64,000 nt of DNA, from the NCBI RefSeq assembly GCF_964019385.1, contig NC_088649.1, forward strand, positions 22,908,424 to 22,972,423, given 5' to 3'. The DNA comes from Sycon ciliatum. Its lineage: Eukaryota > Porifera > Calcarea > Leucosolenida > Sycettidae. The notes below the pieces were generated by a model. That model did no database searches, had not been told where the DNA came from, and saw nothing but the letters and a program-made list of their open reading frames with translations. A program made the position numbers and the translations under genes. This document shows, piece after piece, positions 30,343-40,450 of the stretch; the stretch's first letter is position 1; each line of letters starts with the position of its first letter.

Positions 30343-31482
30343 TTATGGCCTGAGAGTGTACGGGTACACGGCTGATGTGAAATCGACCACGGCTTTGCAG
30401 GAACGTACACTGGCTGGCAGAGTGTTCCACAGCGCAGGTCCACGGAAGAACGGTCGGCGAGTGCCTGTATTCGTCCTGGCCAGCGGGAGAATGAGCCCGG
30501 CGTTGGCTTGATGTCGAGTTGGGGCCGTGGTTGCGGGCTTCAGCTGCTTTGAAAACGCTGTACTACATTGGCCGTTCAGGCCGCGCCAGATGAGATCGAG
30601 GAGTCGGTGGTGTTGTGTCTCCTCGATTTTCCGGAGGGATATGCTCTCCCATTGGTGGCTTACCGAAGATGTGGGTGGTAGGCTGAACACAGCGCGGATG
30701 GCACGGTTCTGAAGACGTTGGAGTTTCCCTAGAGCGAAAACTGAGAGGGACGTGCTATATGCCACACTTCCATATAATAGGTCGGGCATCACAACGGATT
30801 TTAGGTATTGGACCCTGGCCTTCTGGGAAAGGGATCGCCGGGCTCGCCACAATGCTCCGACTTTCCTGTTCACCTTCGCTGTAACATCGTGGATATGATG
30901 GTCCCAGGTCAGTTGCTCGGTGATGGTTAAACCCAAGTACTTGGCCGCAGTACAAGCAGGTAAGGGGGTCTGATGGCAATTTACAGCGATACTGGTTTGC
31001 GCATCCCTCCCACAGATGGACAGAACTTGACTTTTGCGTTCATTCAATATCAGGCCGCGGTTTTCGAGCCAGTCGGCCAGCGCAGTGACGGATGACGAGA
31101 GTCCCAGTGAAATAGTTGCCGTGTTGGAACCACTTTGGTACAGTGCAATATCGTCAGCAAATTGCATGCTAGGGGTCGGGTGAGCTACTGCAGCTACCGC
31201 TTGGGTGTATATATTGAACAAGATGGGCCCCAATACAGATCCCTGGGGTACTCCACTTGTGCATACTGTGATGTTGCTCAGTTCGCTACCGATGCGGACT
31301 TGTTGTGTCCGGTTTGTAAGGTAGCTAACGAGCCATTTCATCACCGTACCGCCAACTCCAATTTCAAAGCAGTCCTGGATCATAGTTGCATGCCGCACTT
31401 TGTCGAAGGCCTTCGACATGTCAAGGAAGCACACTCCAGAGGAGTCCTTCTTGTCGCGAGCCATTTGCAGCTGATCAACCAG
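30343..31482 (-). pseudogene. LINE reverse transcriptase, palm-to-C-terminus part
   Basis: Continues the frame broken at 37722. It shows motif A FLDMSKAFDKV, motif B SGVPQGSVLGPILF, catalytic FADD, then YLGLTI, the thumb, and the family-typical ending RGPALWNTLPASVR. The stop is at 30343. The frame has no internal stop. Only the transposon at 31486-37718 separates it from its N-terminal part. Confidence 0.8.
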
Positions 31483-31485
31483 TAA

Positions 31486-31507
31486 GGGCCGGGTTCCACT
31501 GCGGCTC
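31486..31507 (+). repeat. Harbinger left terminal inverted repeat
   Basis: 22 bp, perfect partner of 37697-37718. Imperfect GC-rich palindromes continue inward. Confidence 0.85.
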
Positions 31508-31811
31508 GCGTCCGCGTTGCGTGAGCCAGAAGCGCATGCTGACGCGAAGCCGCTCGGTTCCACACTACAATCGTCACGCGAGGTTCCGCGGCATGCGGCT
31601 CGAGTTTCTGGCCAGGTGGTCATGGAAACCATGCATGGCGCAGTCGCGTGATCATTATTATTTTCGCGCGAACGTTCGAACTCCAAACTTTACCCACAGC
31701 TAGCTAGCTACAATTGTAGCTTGTTCTGGCAGTTTGTTCGAGCTTCTTTGTAGTGTTGTTTTCTTCAGGATTGTAGTTGTTGGTGTTGCTCGTGGTGCTG
31801 TGACTGTCACG

Positions 31812-33146
31812 ATGGCGTGTTGGCCTAGGAGAAAAAAGGTTCTTGCTGTCATGCTGTCGTTTCAAGCTCCTGCTCTATTCACAGAAATTATTTTGAAAGG
31901 TGGAAGCGACGAAGCAGAACTTGTAGATTGCAGCAGCATGCACAAAACCCGATCGATCCCTGACACTAGCTTTTTGTGGATGGCACTGCTGAGTATGCCT
32001 ATGTTCAAGGATTTTTGGAGACGAGGACGTGCCCGCAGGAGATTTTGGTGTGCCCTGCGCGGCCCTGGTATTTGGCAGAGTCAATTCTTGCAATGTCTGC
32101 CAACAATGACTGCACGTGGATTTGCTGATTGGGAGGAGAGCCAGTACAAACACAACTTTCGCATGGGACGCGAGGCGTTTTGGAGACTCCACGTTCTTGT
32201 GGGGAACTCTCTGACCAGGCACATGAGGAAGAGTGTGTCGTCGAGCAAACGTCTTGCAATTACACTGCATTGGTTTGCCCATGCTCCCTCCTATGCCCAG
32301 CTTGCATTGTTGTACGGAGTGGGAAAAACCACTGCCCATGTCCACATTGTGCACGCCACTGTCAATGTGTTTGTAACGGAGTTGGTACCAAAGACCATTG
32401 CATTCCCCCAAGGGCCAGAGTTAACGAGAGTGATGGCGGATTTCCAAGACTTGTGTGGGCTGCCCTACTGTGGGGGAGCGATCGACGGCACTTTCATGGA
32501 GATTGAGAAGCCTGTAGCCCATGGCGATGTTTATTGGTGCTACAAAAAATATCCAGCCATAATGATTCTCGGAACTGTTGATGCCAGAGGCATCTTCATC
32601 AACGTGAACTGTGGCAGACCTGGCTCTGTTGGAGACGCAGCAACCTTTGCAGCATCTGCACTGAGGCAAAAGATAGTGGACAAGGTGTGGTTGGTCAGCG
32701 ATCCGTTGCCAATCGGAGGCATGGCGATCCAGCCATACCTTGTAGCTGATTCCGCTTTTGCCCTCAACACGTTCACGATGAAATGCTTCTCTACCCCTGT
32801 CGCTCCTCAGCAGCAGTCATTTAACTACCGCCTCATTCGCACCCGCAGAGTAGTGGAACAAGCTTTTGGGAGACTGAAAGGCCGGTTCCGCATCTTGGTG
32901 CATAGCAGCATCAGGAATCCTAGATTCGCTGCTGATGTTGCTGTGGTTGCGTGCTCGCTGCTTAACTTGTGCGAGCGCTGGAGCTGTCCGTTTGAGCAGC
33001 AGTGGACGATAGATCCAGCGCAGTACGCTGCACACCATCCTGGACAGGATGAGCATGCGAATGCGGAGAGAGAGGCAGGTGGTGATGGTGTCCGCAACGC
33101 CATTGCTGCGTACACACATGCCAATTTCCCCTTGAATCAGGCTTAG
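31812..33146 (+). CDS. PIF/Harbinger DDE transposase
   Basis: 444 residues from the ATG at 31812; the frame is open further upstream but without an ATG. A helical N-terminal half (FRMGREAFWRLH, then LYGVGKTTAHVHI, an HTH-like segment) precedes the catalytic core. The DDE triad is visible as Asp225 in CGGAIDGTFMEI, Asp313 in LVADSAFAL and Glu349 in RVVEQAFGRLKGRF, the HARBI1-like signature. It should cut and paste the element at TWA targets. No stop or frameshift is seen, so it may be functional. MITEs elsewhere in the window with TWA duplications could be its clients, though their termini are only similar. Confidence 0.85.
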   Translation: MACWPRRKKVLAVMLSFQAPALFTEIILKGGSDEAELVDCSSMHKTRSIPDTSFLWMALLSMPMFKDFWRRGRARRRFWCALRGPGIWQSQFLQCLPTMTARGFADWEESQYKHNFRMGREAFWRLHVLVGNSLTRHMRKSVSSSKRLAITLHWFAHAPSYAQLALLYGVGKTTAHVHIVHATVNVFVTELVPKTIAFPQGPELTRVMADFQDLCGLPYCGGAIDGTFMEIEKPVAHGDVYWCYKKYPAIMILGTVDARGIFINVNCGRPGSVGDAATFAASALRQKIVDKVWLVSDPLPIGGMAIQPYLVADSAFALNTFTMKCFSTPVAPQQQSFNYRLIRTRRVVEQAFGRLKGRFRILVHSSIRNPRFAADVAVVACSLLNLCERWSCPFEQQWTIDPAQYAAHHPGQDEHANAEREAGGDGVRNAIAAYTHANFPLNQA

Positions 33147-34564
33147 TAGGAATGAAGAGAGTCTGGGAACTATAGACCAGCTGAAGTCACCGTGCATCAT
33201 GGAACATCGTTGCTCTCGCTGGGCACACACTCAGATGTACAATTACATGTACCGGAATGTGTACTAGTAAATATTTTCTTCCTTTCTCGTTTCTGTTCCT
33301 AAAATTGGAGAAAGCTTGGTGGTCCTACCTTCCTTTGTATGTGTGTACCGGTAGATAATGTAGGATTTCTTTTTACCACTAAATTGCGGGCAAAAAAAAC
33401 AAATGGGTTTCTGTAATTCTCCAATTCCCTCTCCTCTTTTTCATGCACCCGATTTGGGTATTGTTTCATTTTTTCCCGCTTTGTGTTTGAGCCATTCAGC
33501 CTAGTGAGTGCTGCTAGCTTTGATGCTGACACGAATGTGTTTTCTGTGAACCGACAATTTGCCGGAGGTTCTACATGTCCGGGCATGTGACATGCTCCTT
33601 TGCGGGTGTATGCGTACACAGTTTAACATTCAAGTAAGAGCATGTGGCCGAGGATGAGAAGTGTCATTACTCGCTTTTTTATGGTTGTATCCGCTCTGGT
33701 CGTTACTCGCAAGTTTGGCTGTGCGTCTGAGTACTATTCCAACGTACTGGTGCTTGCATGCATTTCTTCTTGTGTGTCTGTAAATATGTATTGCATTTGT
33801 GAAATCCCAACTGCTTCATGTCCACAGCCTGTAGCATACACTGAAAAATAACTCATTGGTAGACCCGTTCAGCCGAGCTATGATGATCACAATATTGTTT
33901 TGCTAGACATACCAAGTTGGTACTACAATGTAATGTAACGACACATTTATGACCGATGACCTTTCTGAATTGACCATAAAACAGCAATATGAACAAGTAG
34001 TATAGAGTATAGACACGTGATACTGCAGGTATGCTGTATCAAGAGTACCGGGACAGCCTGACTAAACGTTCAACTGAGCATTGTCCTTGACATGGGATAC
34101 CAGCGATAATATTGAAAAACAACTACATAAGAACAGGAGAATAGAATAAGCAGCAGTAATTTTGTGCATGCACGCCAATGTGTAATGTGAAGGAAGAAAA
34201 CCTAGGGCATTACTCTACACTCTGTGCACATATCGTCGCCATCAAGCTGTGACTGAACGGATGCTTGTGCAAACGCTGTTGTGTTTGAATCTTCACACAC
34301 CAGACCATCACCTACAGGGAAAATGCAGGCATACAAGCAGACAAACAAATGAAGAGACATTAGATATAGAAGATGAAGCATCATGAACAAACTCCTTGCC
34401 TCACACAGATTGCTCAAAAACAAAGTAATAATTATAATACTTCTTCAAGTATCAAAATTGACATTGAACAGTAATGAAATATTTCTTCGAACAGAAATTG
34501 TTACGATGAGAAACAGTCCTCGGGGTGCCAATCGTAAACCATTCAAATATAATTTGACTAATAC
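33147..34564. other. Internal non-coding region of the Harbinger element
   Basis: AT-rich sequence between the two convergent genes. No further gene recognised. Confidence 0.5.
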
Positions 34565-35472
34565 TTACTTTTCATCATTTTTATCATCCTGAAGGATATT
34601 CTTGAAGAGGTTCGCTTGAAATGCCATCATATTCTGTAGCAAGCCCGCCTGAAACGTCTGGTTTTGCTGCAGCTGAGTATTCCGGTCCTTTGCCAGGTTG
34701 GACTGGTGGGTCATCGTCTGTTGTAACAGTGAAGTCTATAGCATTGAGAAAAGGGGCAACAATAACAAAATCAGTATTTACTTTACACTAGTCCACGTAT
34801 ATCAAATTCAATCAAATATAATCACAACAGTCCATAAACAGGAGTATGCAACTGTGATCTCTTTTCTATTGGCCAGATGCGCGGCACGCTGCCTTCATTA
34901 CAACATTCAGCTGCAGTCTGCGCACTGCGCAAAATCAAACACCGCACTTTCCCTCTGGTTTGAAATGAACTTTCGTACGGAACTGGAGTTCACGTGCCAA
35001 AAGTTTAGAGATCTTGGAAGTGCTGGAACGAATCGAGCGGAAACGGATGGGCTCGCCCAATCAATTTTGGGTTTGAGTGCATGCTTTCAGAGCGTGATGG
35101 AGGCAAGTTACGTAATGAAGGCAGCACGCCGCGCACTGACCCATAACCACAGTTGCATACTTGTTTATACACTCTTGATAATTATTATTGCATATCCAGG
35201 AAATCAAAAATTCCAGACATCTACATGCATAAAAATTACAGATGTGCGCACACACACCGGCACACATACAAAAGATGCACAAACACATGCACAAACCTGG
35301 AATGTATGCTCCTTTTCCTGTTGTTGGGCTTGGATGTCTGCATACTGCGTCAGGAACTGCTGCTGCTGGTACGCCACCCGGGACGTTCCACTTGCTGTCG
35401 GCGTCGCCTTCTGCTCAGCCTTCGCTGCCTTTGGTGGTGGAGTTACTGGGAGAGTATCATCATCATCATCAT

Positions 35473-36386
35473 GAGAAAAGCCTCTTTTACGGGCAAAGCA
35501 AATGTATATCATTACAATATGTAAAGTGAACAGGGGAAATCAACACAAAACCAACCGGAAAATGATGAAACACAAAAGCAGTCAAGGAAGTAAATCAATA
35601 CAAAAACAAGCAATGAACACAGAGTAATAAAAGGGGAAAAAACCAAAATAGCATTATATTAAGTTGAGGCCAAAGGCAGCACCCTACTCCGCCTGGCGGC
35701 ACTGGGCCAGAAATGAGTTCGGCTGTCGCCTCTTGCCGTACGAACCGCGGCAACCGCGGAAGCAGGTGACTGCCCATCGCAGCAAGCAGAAAGACAAACG
35801 GGTGCGTAGTATGCCCATTACTAGTGGGTACTTCAGTTCAGTATGGCGCTCAACAAACAGGGAGGCCAATGATTTCAGGAATTGAGTAGTTTCTGGGCCA
35901 CTAAAGCCGTACGTCGAGAACACAAGTGGCGTGAAGGAGCCGCGCTCCACGTTAACCACACGGCTGGCGTATTGATTTTTCTTGTTTCGCTCGTGAGACT
36001 TCAGCTGACTCAGGGCTTGTGATCGAGACAACACAGACGCTGCGGGATGAGTGATCCGCACATCAAAGTAAGCGTCCTGTTGCCACGACCAAAAGCCGCG
36101 AGCCCGCACATCCAGACGAGCTTCTGCGCATCGGTTGAGGGAACGACCACCAGGCAAATGCTCACTGCTGCAGGGCAATAGCCGGGGCTCCGTCTCTACG
36201 TCCACCACTCCAGCCTCCCTCAGTAGTCCAGCAACCAAGTCCCGCACCTCATTGTGACGGGCAATGGTATAGCCGCCAGTGGCACAGGTAAGTGCATGAG
36301 CGGGGCTGAGAGGCACACCACAAACACATGAATCGGGTAGCCCACTCAACCGTCGCCCATAGCGGATGCACAGGGCATCACGGAAG
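35473..36386 (-). mobile_element. RLE-type non-LTR element, 5'-truncated, inserted in (CAT)n
   Basis: Minus strand: an endonuclease domain with RDALCIRYG, GLPDSCVCG, a CxC...H...C knuckle, RHNEVRD, then RLDV and FDVRI, and ERGSFTPLVFSTYG (about 36386-35684, uninterrupted). A 3' UTR of about 210 bp follows, ending at GATGAT repeats (35473). Same family as 16363-17393, but this subfamily ends at (GAT)n rather than poly-A. Confidence 0.8.
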
Positions 36387-36418
36387 CGCCATGAGCTTGT
36401 TGATCACGACATGGACAG

Positions 36419-36455
<37 letters not shown>
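36386..36455 (+). repeat. Inverted copy of the accessory-gene exon edge plus (GAT)n
   Basis: Reads GCGCCATGAGCTTGTTGATC and onward in plus orientation, which is the coding sense of the minus-strand exon at about 36723-36805. A short piece of the host exon has therefore been copied in reverse at the junction between the two inserted elements. Confidence 0.75.
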
Positions 36456-36722
36456 CATGAGAAAAGCCTCTTTTACGGGCAAAGCAAATGTATATCATTA
36501 CAATATGTAAAGTGAACAGGGGAAATCAACACAAAACCAACCGGAAAATGATGAAACACAAAAGCAGTCAAGGAAGTAAATCAATACAAAAACAAGCAAT
36601 GAACACAGAGTAATAAAAGGGGAAAAACCAAATAGCATTATATTAAGTTGAGGCCAAAGGCAGCACCCTACTCCGCCTGGCGGCACTGGGCCAGAAATGA
36701 GTTCGGCTGTCGCCTCTTGCCA
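36456..36722 (-). mobile_element. Second 3' end of the (CAT)n-targeted RLE element
   Basis: Almost identical to 35473-35740: the last codons (GKRRQPNSFLAQCRQAE, then stop) and the 3' UTR. It abuts (CAT)n at 36723. Confidence 0.85.
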
Positions 36723-36727
36723 TGATG

Positions 36728-36767
<40 letters not shown>

Positions 36768-37696
36768 CTGTCCATGTCGTGATCAACAAGCTCATGGCGC
36801 TTTCGTTTTGTACGTACTCCTTGTGCTGCGCCATCATCCTCAGAGGATGTACTGGACGTGGAGTTGGTCTCACCAACTGGAGCTGCAACCACCAGCTTGG
36901 TAGCACCTTGCGATTCCTCACAAACAACAGTAGCTGTGTCGACAGCTCCTCCAAGTCCACAGCCCCAGGTGGGGTGATCGCCGAACAGTTCAAAGTATAG
37001 CCTGACGAGATGCCACTTGCACTTGTTTTCGATTTCCGACCAATCGACCTCCTCAATCGCATCGCCATCAAGCTGCTGGTCGTCGTCATCCACTCCTGAT
37101 CCAGTAGGGGGCTCCTTTTTGTTCCTTTTCAGTATAGGAACGATCCACTTCTCCATCATCTTCTTGCCCAGCTTCTTCAGTCCGTCAATTTTATTCTTCA
37201 CAACGTCATCAGTCAAGTCCTCCACATCATTTTCTCCGTGACTCGCCAGAAGTTTGCCATCTCTCTTCATTTCCACCAATTGTTTCCTCAGCCACTCTCT
37301 CTTTTCTTTGGCAGTCTTCATCTGCTTCTGGAACCGGCTGCTGACAACATGCCAAAGTTTCAGCGTGGCCCGCTCCAAATCTTTCGACCAATTGAACCCC
37401 ATCGCAAACGGAAGGAAGAGAAACACTGACAAAGAAATTGAAACTGACAAAACAAGTAAAAGACACAACAGATCTTGTTGTTTGTCGTCCGGTCTTGCTT
37501 CTTCAGAGCAGATTTCAAGTTTCCCGCCAGCATTTCACAGTTCACGTGATCATGAACAATGCAAGCCGCGATCGCGGCAAGCCACCACGCTACAAAACGC
37601 AACGCGAAAGCCCGTGGCAGGCCGCCACTCCGCGGCACTCGCTCGAGCCGCGGTTACCATGGTAAAACCAAAAAAAATACGTGCCGCGGAGCCGCG

Positions 37697-37718
37697 GAGC
37701 CGCAGTGGAACCCGGCCC
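37697..37718 (-). repeat. Harbinger right terminal inverted repeat
   Basis: Perfect partner of 31486-31507. Confidence 0.85.
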
Positions 37719-37721
37719 TTA

Positions 37722-38085
37722 GGCTAGTGCATCACCCGTCGAGTGCTGCCGGCGAAATGCAAACTGAGTTTCCGGGATAGCGTCGGTGCGGTCGAGGTGC
37801 CGTACAAGCTGCCGCTGGACCAGCTTTTCCAGCAACTTTGACAAAATCGGAAGTAGCGACACTGGCCTATAGTTTGTCGGCTGAAACGGATCCCCAGACT
37901 TGAACAGCGAGCTTACAGCCGCCAACTTGAAACCGGCAGGCACTGCACCAGATTTCAGTGACAGGTTGAAGAGTGTGGTGACAGATGGTGTGAGGACCTC
38001 GGCACAGGACTTCAGGAGGAATCCTGGGACACCGTCGCTGCCCGTTGCTTTCGCAGGGTTGACTTGACTAAGTAGACGGTAGATT
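37722..38085 (-). pseudogene. LINE reverse transcriptase, N-terminal part
   Basis: The frame runs from the 5' truncation (38085) through AKATGSDGVPGFLLKSC, NYRPVSLLPILSKLLE and FAFRRQHSTGDALA, and is then broken by the Harbinger element. It continues in frame at 31482. Confidence 0.8.
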
Positions 38086-38264
38086 AATGTAATGTATTAG
38101 TACAGCATGAGCGCAATAGGTCATGCGGCCGTACCGGTCTTGCAAGCAGGGCTATCTAGGCCTAAGTGGTTGCGCGTGAGAAGCACTTACTAAGTAGCTA
38201 GAATGTTCCTGTAACTACTGGTAGAGACTTGGCTGTGGGATCACCGACAGTCAGGGATACTACA
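38086..38264 (-). repeat. 5' LTR, outer part
   Basis: Continuation of the LTR interrupted at 29966. It carries a 7-bp insertion (ACTAAGT-like, near 38190) relative to the other LTR. Confidence 0.8.
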
Positions 38265-38268
38265 CAAG

Positions 38269-39561
38269 CATGAAAAACGGAAGAAGCACTCCAGTCTTGT
38301 AGAATTATCCATACGCTCACCTGATGCCATAATGGTAGCATGCTTCAACAGCGCTTGCGATCTAAGGCCCTTATCACACTGCGTTCAAAAGTCGCGTTTG
38401 CGTCTGCGTTTTCGTCGGTTTTTGACGGTCGCCTAGAAAATGCCATCACGTGACGTTATCGCGAGCGCGTTAAAACGCAGAAGCACAGCTGCAGACGCGG
38501 ACGCAAGCCAGGGGGAGGGGGGGGGGGTGGTCAAAACCGAATCGCGTAAACGCACATCGGACTTTCTTTATCGCAGCCCTTCCTGCATTGTTTCTGAGTG
38601 TTTTCAAGTGATTCTCAAGTATGCTTTTCAAATCTTAATTTCCATCTGGTTGCTGAGGCCGGCGAGGGTACTTCTACTACATGTACTGATTGATTGATTT
38701 TGGATTCGCGAGGCATGGAGCCCATGCGAGCTCGTGGCTGTCTGGCTGAGGTTGCGCTGACTAGTTGGCGGCGACTAGCCTAGCTGGACGATGTGCCTCA
38801 ACAACGGAACTGCCACCCCAAGGCCAACACAGGCAACGCAAAGGCTGCAGTCTTCCCATCGACCTCTAATTCCCCCAGCACCACTGACAAAGGACATAGG
38901 AGCAGAAACAGAACACTTCTCGATCTCAGGAAAATAAATTCAACATCTACGGCCACCTCGAGATCGATTCCCCACATTTTTTTATTTTCCCGCGCGCATA
39001 GATTTTGACGCAAACGCTGAAAATCACAAGACTTTTAGTAAGTATAGTATGATATCACGTCTTGCGTTTTCCAAATCTCAAACGCAAACGCAGACGCAAA
39101 CGCGACTCAAACAAACGCAGTGTGATAACGGCCTAGCCGTTCAGCAGGCACAGAAGGACGCTGACTCACGCTGTTATCTGGCGTTCACGAGATGTTTGTC
39201 GCGCCGGAAACGGAGCGTCTCTGTGAGTTTGGAAGCGAAGACGAATCACGCGTGACAAACCGAAACGTCAACATCCTACTGAACTTCACAGGCGGACAGT
39301 TAGTCACAACTCGTAACATTGTGTCCTTCTTCTTTTTCACCATAATTATTGTTCTTAGAACGAGAATGGTACTACATGTATATACATAAAAAAAATTGAT
39401 TGTGAGCAACACTTGCTCACACTCAATCACTGCTTTTCACCAGAAAAAATACTTTCTTTCGTTTCGGTTATGTTAATATTGATGGTTATTTCATGACCGA
39501 AACGTTGAAATAACATATTTTTCTGGTGAAAAGCAGTGATTGAGTGTGAGCCAGTGTTGCT
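38269..39561 (-). repeat. Right arm of the large inverted repeat (outer part)
   Basis: Kelch 5'-flank sequence in reverse orientation, continuing 27917-28061 across the LTR element. It contains its own MITE and the palindrome 39404-39562. Confidence 0.7.
38366..39133. mobile_element. MITE of PIF/Harbinger type (right copy)
   Basis: 768 bp with termini GGCCCTTATCACACTGCG and CGCAGTGTGATAACGGCC. The left arm of the inverted repeat holds the empty site (ACGGTTAGATCGC near 27362), showing a 3-bp TTA duplication, now TAA/TAG on the plus strand after one mutation. It has no ORF. Confidence 0.75.
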
Positions 39562-39562
39562 C
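39404..39562. repeat. Foldback palindrome, longer relative of 26231-26348
   Basis: Arms GAGCAACACTTGCTCACACT... and ...GTGTGAGCCAGTGTTGCTC, with GACCGAAACGTTG near the centre. Confidence 0.8.
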
Positions 39563-39619
39563 GAAACCAAATTTTTACTTATGAAGCTGCGTGATGCGTC
39601 CTACAAGTTTTTCTATATT

Positions 39620-39763
39620 CATGTTGTTAGTTTGACAGCATGATACAAGCAAGGTACAGGACACTGTGTTCGAAATCAGTGACCTTACTACAACCATGAT
39701 CCACGGTTGGCAGAGCCCCGGTCCGTCCTCCGCCTTGTTTCTTGCTGTCAAACTAACAACATG
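39620..39763. repeat. Perfect 21-bp inverted repeat with 102-bp loop
   Basis: Arms at 39620-39640 (CATGTTGTTAGTTTGACAGC...) and 39743-39763. Function unknown; possibly a small foldback element. Confidence 0.75.
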
Positions 39764-39791
39764 TGTGAACTATAACAAGGTTTATCTAATA

Positions 39792-40450
39792 CTAGTATTG
39801 TACTAGTATTGGGTTATTCTCCAAGGGTCCGGTATCCGTCTTCTCAAGCCTTCTTTCAAGAATATTGAGTCGAGTATCCAAGCCATTGAACGAGTTACTG
39901 ACGGCTGACACCTCCTCACGGATACGAGCAATGGAATCTAGGACCGTTTCCATGCGCTCTTCTAAAAGATCGCTCATGCAGGTGCGGAACTGTTTCATGA
40001 GGTGGTCTGCATTTACGATGCCAACAGAGTCCGGTGCGGGGAGCTGTGTCGGCGACTTTTGACCGGTACCAACGCCAACGCTGGAAGCAACACTCACAGG
40101 TGACTCCGACAGCTCTCCCAGCTCAAACACAGGTCGAGGCTGGAAAAAGTAAGTAAATTATCGTGTCCGTTCCCGAAGGGAACTCACGACGGCCGCTAAC
40201 ACCCGATAAACCCTAGCGGCAGATGCAGCGCCTAACGGTGGGGGTGAGTGGATAAGTCTCACAACCAACTGCACAAGTGCCGAAAACGACCCCATTAGCT
40301 GTATCCATGTACCCCTTGTGCCGAGGCTGTACATGTGCGCAATCCCTGACAGCACTCGCACTAACATACCTCCGTTCCAGAGAGGCAGGCAGCATTTGCT
40401 GGCGTTCCAGCTAGAGCCTCCAAGGCCCGCACCAGCCCCTCGAACGACAT
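39792..40450 (-). CDS. Small two-exon gene, coiled-coil protein of unknown function
   Basis: Minus strand. Exon 1 is 40450-40370 (ATG, 27 codons, MSFEGLVRALEALAG...) and ends GAG|GTATGT. Exon 2 is 40139-39792, after an acceptor TTTTTCCAG. Both are in phase 0, giving about 142 residues with a 230-bp intron. The C-terminal half (DLLEERMETVLDSIARIREE, then LNILERRLEK) has heptad-like spacing and probably forms a coiled coil; the middle is Ser/Pro-rich. I do not recognise the family. It could be a host gene or the small ORF of an unrecognised transposon. The splice sites are predicted by eye. Confidence 0.5.

Larger units (their letters stand above)
34565..37402 (-). pseudogene. Harbinger accessory gene, interrupted in its poly-Asp tract
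   Basis: Minus strand. The first exon starts at the ATG at 37402 (MGFNWSKDLERATLK), is rich in Lys/Arg helices, and ends in an Asp run encoded by (GAT)n at 36723-36765. After the inserted elements the same frame resumes at about 35472 with Asp codons and TLPVTPPPKAAKAEQK. It reaches a splice donor CAG|GT at 35297. An in-phase Gln-rich exon follows (34735 down to about 34569, acceptor CTATAG), ending at TAA or at a GTAAGT donor. It probably encodes the DNA-binding partner of the transposase. No Myb motif is obvious, so that role is inferred from position. The two non-LTR copies should abolish it. Confidence 0.6.
31486..37718 (+). mobile_element. PIF/Harbinger DNA transposon, autonomous type, 6.2 kb
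   Basis: Terminal inverted repeats GGGCCGGGTTCCACTGCGG at both ends, flanked by TAA (31483-31485) and TTA (37719-37721), a TWA duplication with one change. Excising it restores a continuous LINE reading frame through a single TTA codon. It carries a DDE transposase (plus strand) and a convergent accessory gene (minus strand), the usual two-gene layout of the superfamily. About 1.2 kb belongs to non-LTR insertions within the accessory gene. Confidence 0.85.
29967..38085 (-). mobile_element. LINE (CR1/Jockey-group type), 5'-truncated, carrying a Harbinger transposon
   Basis: Inserted in the LTR with target duplication AATGT (29962-29966 and 38086-38090). On the minus strand it ends with GCGAATTCAAATAAA and a (CAA)n tail. 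The RT frame is open from the 5' truncation, apart from the Harbinger insertion. Element length without that insertion is about 1.9 kb. Confidence 0.8.
28062..38264 (-). mobile_element. Non-autonomous LTR retrotransposon, interrupted by nested insertions
   Basis: Two 540-bp LTRs bounded by TG and CA, a 4-bp target duplication CAAG (28058-28061 and 38265-38268), a primer-binding-site-like block and a polypurine tract. The uninterrupted flank reads CTTGCCAGTCCTGAA in related kelch flanks, confirming the insertion point. The internal region (28604-29591) is only 988 bp and shows no gag or pol, so the element is TRIM/LARD-like. The right-hand LTR is split by an 8.1-kb LINE insertion. Confidence 0.8.

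Noticed and set aside
31734..31811. Upstream extension of the Harbinger transposase
   Set aside because: The frame is open but begins without ATG and reads as hydrophobic filler. The ATG at 31812 is the better start.
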